A DNA stretch of 64,000 bases from Gadus chalcogrammus (taxonomy: Eukaryota > Chordata > Actinopteri > Gadiformes > Gadidae): positions 7,730,336 to 7,794,335 of the forward strand of contig NC_079420.1 of NCBI RefSeq assembly GCF_026213295.1, in the 5' to 3' direction. The position numbers and the translations under genes were made by a program. The notes below the pieces were generated by a model, which ran no database searches, had not been told where the DNA came from, and saw only the letters and a list, made by a program, of their open reading frames with translations. Positions 60,823 through 64,000 of this stretch are shown in pieces. Position 1 is the first letter of the stretch. Each line of letters opens with the position of its first letter.

Positions 60823-60823
<1 letters not shown>

Positions 60824-61611
60824 TGGTAAAAACAAAAATTTGTGGAGAAAGGCACGCTACCACAACTGAAAAATAAAATTTCTTTGTGTACTTTTAATCT
60901 TTTTGGCTATAGCGTCCAAAATGGCTCAAACCATTTGCCAAATTGCCCGATTATAAATCAAGCACATTTCTTGCACGTCTCCCCAGTAAATGTGCAGTGG
61001 TGCGGGTCTATTTGCAGCTCTGGAATTTGCCTTACGGGAGGGAGGCCATGTTCTAGTTCAATGACCCACAAATGTTGCCTATAGTAATGCACTCTCAACG
61101 GATCGGGGAGCTAAAATTGTCATAAAGCCACATCAAAAGACCATTAGGCATCCCATAGTCTTTGCCATGTAATTGTTACACACCCCAAGGTATTACAGGA
61201 GCCATAGAACCAAAGTCAGAGCAGCAGAGACCGTTCAGATGAATTAATGTGTAAGTGTGCAGGGCGATTTCCCTCCAACGACTTAAGGAATAGCTTTAGC
61301 GTCCTTCCAAACAGCCAGCGGGCCGGGTCAGACATGCGTGCCGCCCTGCTTGAGTAACGTCGATTGATAACAGGCCAGGTGAGGCGGGGTGGTTCAGCTG
61401 GCTTTTTGTCTAAGCGCCAGTGTTCAGTGAGTGGGTCTAATGGCGCAAGTTCTCACATCCCAGAAAAATAAACAGTAAACGACCCTGAATAACCAACCGG
61501 TATTGAGCGAGAACCTCGCTAAACCTCAGCGATGAGAAACGATAACACAAAAGAACTCCCTTATTACCATCACGAAACCGCACACACGTCTTGACCTCGG
61601 TAGAGGCAACG
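60823..61611. other. Unassigned sequence, no gene seen
   Basis: Ordinary sequence without a recognisable feature between the GT tract and the 61.6-kb minisatellite. Confidence 0.5.
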
Positions 61612-62112
61612 TGTTCTACTATACATTAACAAACCCATCAGATCTACTACACATTAACAAACCCATCAGTTCTACATTAACAAACCCACCAGCTATACAT
61701 TAACAAACAGTTATACTATACATTAAACAACCCACCAGTTATACTATACTTTAACAAACCCACCAGTTGTACTATACATTAACAAACCCACCAGTTATAA
61801 TATATGTTAACAAACAGTTATACTATAGAAAAAAATCCACCAGTTATACTATATATGACCAAACCAACCAGTTATAATATATATTAACAAACCCTTCAGT
61901 TTCTACCCTATCAAACCAACCAGTTATACTATACATTAACAAACAGTTATTAGATACATTAAACCATCCTTCAGTTATACTATACATGAACAAACCCAAC
62001 AGCTATACTATACATTAAGAATCCCACCAGCTATACTATACATTAAAAAAAACATCAGCTATACACTATATATTATCAAAACCACCATCTATACTACACA
62101 ATAACAAACAGT
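61612..62112. repeat. AT-rich minisatellite, about 29-bp unit
   Basis: Roughly seventeen imperfect copies of a unit combining ctatacattaacaaaccca and ccagttatacta, with frequent deletions (short caaacagtt variants). There are no unique spacers. Confidence 0.93.
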
Positions 62113-62907
62113 AACATATCCAGTCTGCGCCTGTTCCTATGTTGACAAGACGCCGCTACTTTGGTCCTACTCACTTAAGGCTTTGATGGCCGACAACAGT
62201 GTAGGTGTGTTGTTAGAGGGGAACACGTAGCGGGGGAGGCGTCATTAGGCCTTCCGTCTCCACCGAGGTGGACCTGGGAAGCGCCAGGGGATCTTTTTAA
62301 TCAAACGGCCATGCCTGGTCCCCCCTCCCGCTAGATCTGTAAGGCTGTGGAGGCCTGCCGTTGGGAGCCTGTGTACCTAATAGACCCGTGGTAAGATACA
62401 GCCGGTGGGGGGGGACCAGGCTTGCATATAACACCGTTCTGACAAAGGAGGAATGACCAGGGACTGCGCTGGGGACTAGGTGGGTGTTGGATTCAGAGGA
62501 ATCAGAGAAACACCTGGTGGAAAGGAGGGAACCATTTTTGTGAACTCCTTACGAAGCAGTTTTACGAAAAATCGGAATCCGACGAAACCTTGCACGAGTA
62601 CAAAAGAGTATTATTATAAGGAGGATGTGAAGGGGAGAATAACATTAGCCCACTTGCGCTTCGGCAGTTCTACTGTACCGTTCATAATTTAAAAAAATAA
62701 GGGAGGACATCTCTGCATAGCTAAACACTTTCTGGGATACCATACTTAGGTTTCGTCTGAGAGAACTGTGTTTTGCCCGAATAAATGTACAACTGTATGT
62801 AATTCATTATGGGGAACTCCGCCAAAACAGACCAATAATGGAAACTAGGCTTATTCAGTGCATAAATATACTCTGTATCTGCAACATCTCCACACAGAAA
62901 CAACGAC
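62113..62907. other. Unassigned sequence, no gene seen
   Basis: No recognisable feature. Confidence 0.5.
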
Positions 62908-63215
62908 TCTAGCCCCTTTTACACAGAGATCCTGCAATATTGCCACTAGGCAGATCGTCATTATGCTGGATTTGCGTTTCTACCCAGAACAGAAGACAAA
63001 GCCGGCGTAATGCCACCCCCGTGTATGCTTTTACATAGCATCCCGGCAGTCCGGAATCAGAGGCATGACATGCAAGACAACAGTATCAGTCTCTAGTGTG
63101 GGCGGAACTACAATGCCAACCCATTCCGTGTTTGACCGTTTTATACAGAAGGCGAGACAGAATAACGCTGCAACATTCCCGCTTTATCAGGATGTGTAAA
63201 GCACGCTTCTGTCGT
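62908..63215. mobile_element. Probable degraded MITE
   Basis: The left end tagccccttttacacagaga is faced by an inverted, diverged atgtgtaaag word near 63193-63202. The interior (gcaatattgcc, gccggcgtaatgcc, cattcccgc) is reminiscent of short fish DNA elements. No clean target duplication is seen, so the boundaries are approximate. Confidence 0.35.
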
Positions 63216-63820
63216 CACTTACATACATTTGATAGGAAGTAGACTCGAATCACTTCAATAAGAAACTGACCCGATACTGAAATCGTACACAGTAACTAAG
63301 TATTCTCTATAGATCTATGATTCTGATTAGATCGCAGTTATGTGGAATTAATGTACTAATCACACAAACAAGAGATGCTATGGTTAATGGGATAACCGCT
63401 TGCCGACGTGCCAGGCACATTTTTAATGGGTTTAAAATGATACAAGGGGCGATTGGTTGGGGCATGTTGAACATCTAATTGACTGAAGTAACAAAATGCA
63501 ACTCAGATGAATTAATTTGAGACCAAGAGAGCGAGCATGTGTGTGTGTTAGGATTTTAGAGCAACAATTATCCTGTGTAGAGGACGGTGTAGTAATAGTG
63601 TAGCAACAGTAAGTAATTAAAAATAAACAAGAGTGGGCCATCCCCTCGGGGCAAACTCATAACCAACTCAAGGTTAGAGATGTTCTCACTGGGTACTCTG
63701 ATCCACTATGACTCAAGCAAGAATTTCTTATTTTCCTTTCCTTCTGTTTTTCATTAGAAACATGCATTTAAAGAAGTGGGACACACACAATAAGCAGATT
63801 TCCTCCAAAACAGAAACACA
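63216..63820. other. Unassigned sequence, no gene seen
   Basis: No recognisable feature. Confidence 0.5.
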
Positions 63821-63901
63821 GAGAAAGGAGAAGGAAGGAAGGGAGGGGAGAAGGAAGGAAGGGAGGGGGGGGGGGAGAAGGAAGGATGGGAGGGGGGGGA
63901 A
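63821..63901. repeat. GGAA/GGGA purine repeat
   Basis: About three copies of a gagaaggaaggaagggaggg unit with growing G runs; purines only over about 80 bases. Confidence 0.92.
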
Positions 63902-64000
63902 CCCAGTTACCGAGGGCAGCGGCAAAGGAGGGAAAGACCAGGAGCTTGAGGAGAGTCCCGTTTCATCTGAAAAATGCCTGACTCAGGAGATGGGAGTAGC

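Noticed and set aside
61612..62112. CRISPR-like array
   Set aside because: Repeats are head-to-tail without unique spacers, and the organism is a vertebrate.

Overview
The window looks like teleost fish nuclear DNA. It carries two intron-containing vertebrate developmental genes in a landscape very rich in long dinucleotide microsatellites, G/C homopolymers, minisatellites and short non-autonomous DNA transposons. Such a microsatellite load is known from gadiform (cod-like) fishes, but the sequence alone does not prove the species. I found no bacterial, viral or CRISPR features. Nearly all of the sequence is intronic or intergenic.

Layout. Positions 1-13 kb hold no recognisable gene; they contain microsatellites, a 0.7-kb element with terminal inverted repeats (5482-6180), a purine/pyrimidine fold-back repeat (8913-9055), and a minisatellite split by a 529-bp MITE with a TTA target duplication (10505-11033). 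From 14253 to 28106 on the plus strand lies a complete four-exon alx4 gene (aristaless-like homeobox 4, 367 aa), with a 3' UTR probably reaching about 30.85 kb. An intergenic stretch follows (about 30.9-37.7 kb). From 44430 down to 38872 on the minus strand lies a complete seven-coding-exon tspan18 gene (tetraspanin 18, 246 aa), with a 3' UTR containing a (CA)55 tract. From 44.5 to 64 kb there is no recognisable coding exon; this stretch probably holds tspan18 upstream noncoding exons and regulatory DNA, plus minisatellites and another degraded MITE.

All coding exons were joined by reading frame, canonical GT/AG splice sites and agreement with known ALX4 and TSPAN18 proteins; every junction preserves frame. 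ALX4 is a nuclear transcription factor of craniofacial and limb mesenchyme. TSPAN18 is a membrane organiser. They are neighbours in vertebrate genomes (with CD82 between them in human) but there is no direct functional link. The most notable observations are the MITE that interrupts a minisatellite and allows its empty site to be reconstructed, a hAT-type MITE with a perfect 8-bp target duplication, a ~185-bp CT tract at a tspan18 3' splice site, a splice-acceptor-like sequence directly before the alx4 start codon, and the tail-to-tail alx4/tspan18 arrangement without cd82.
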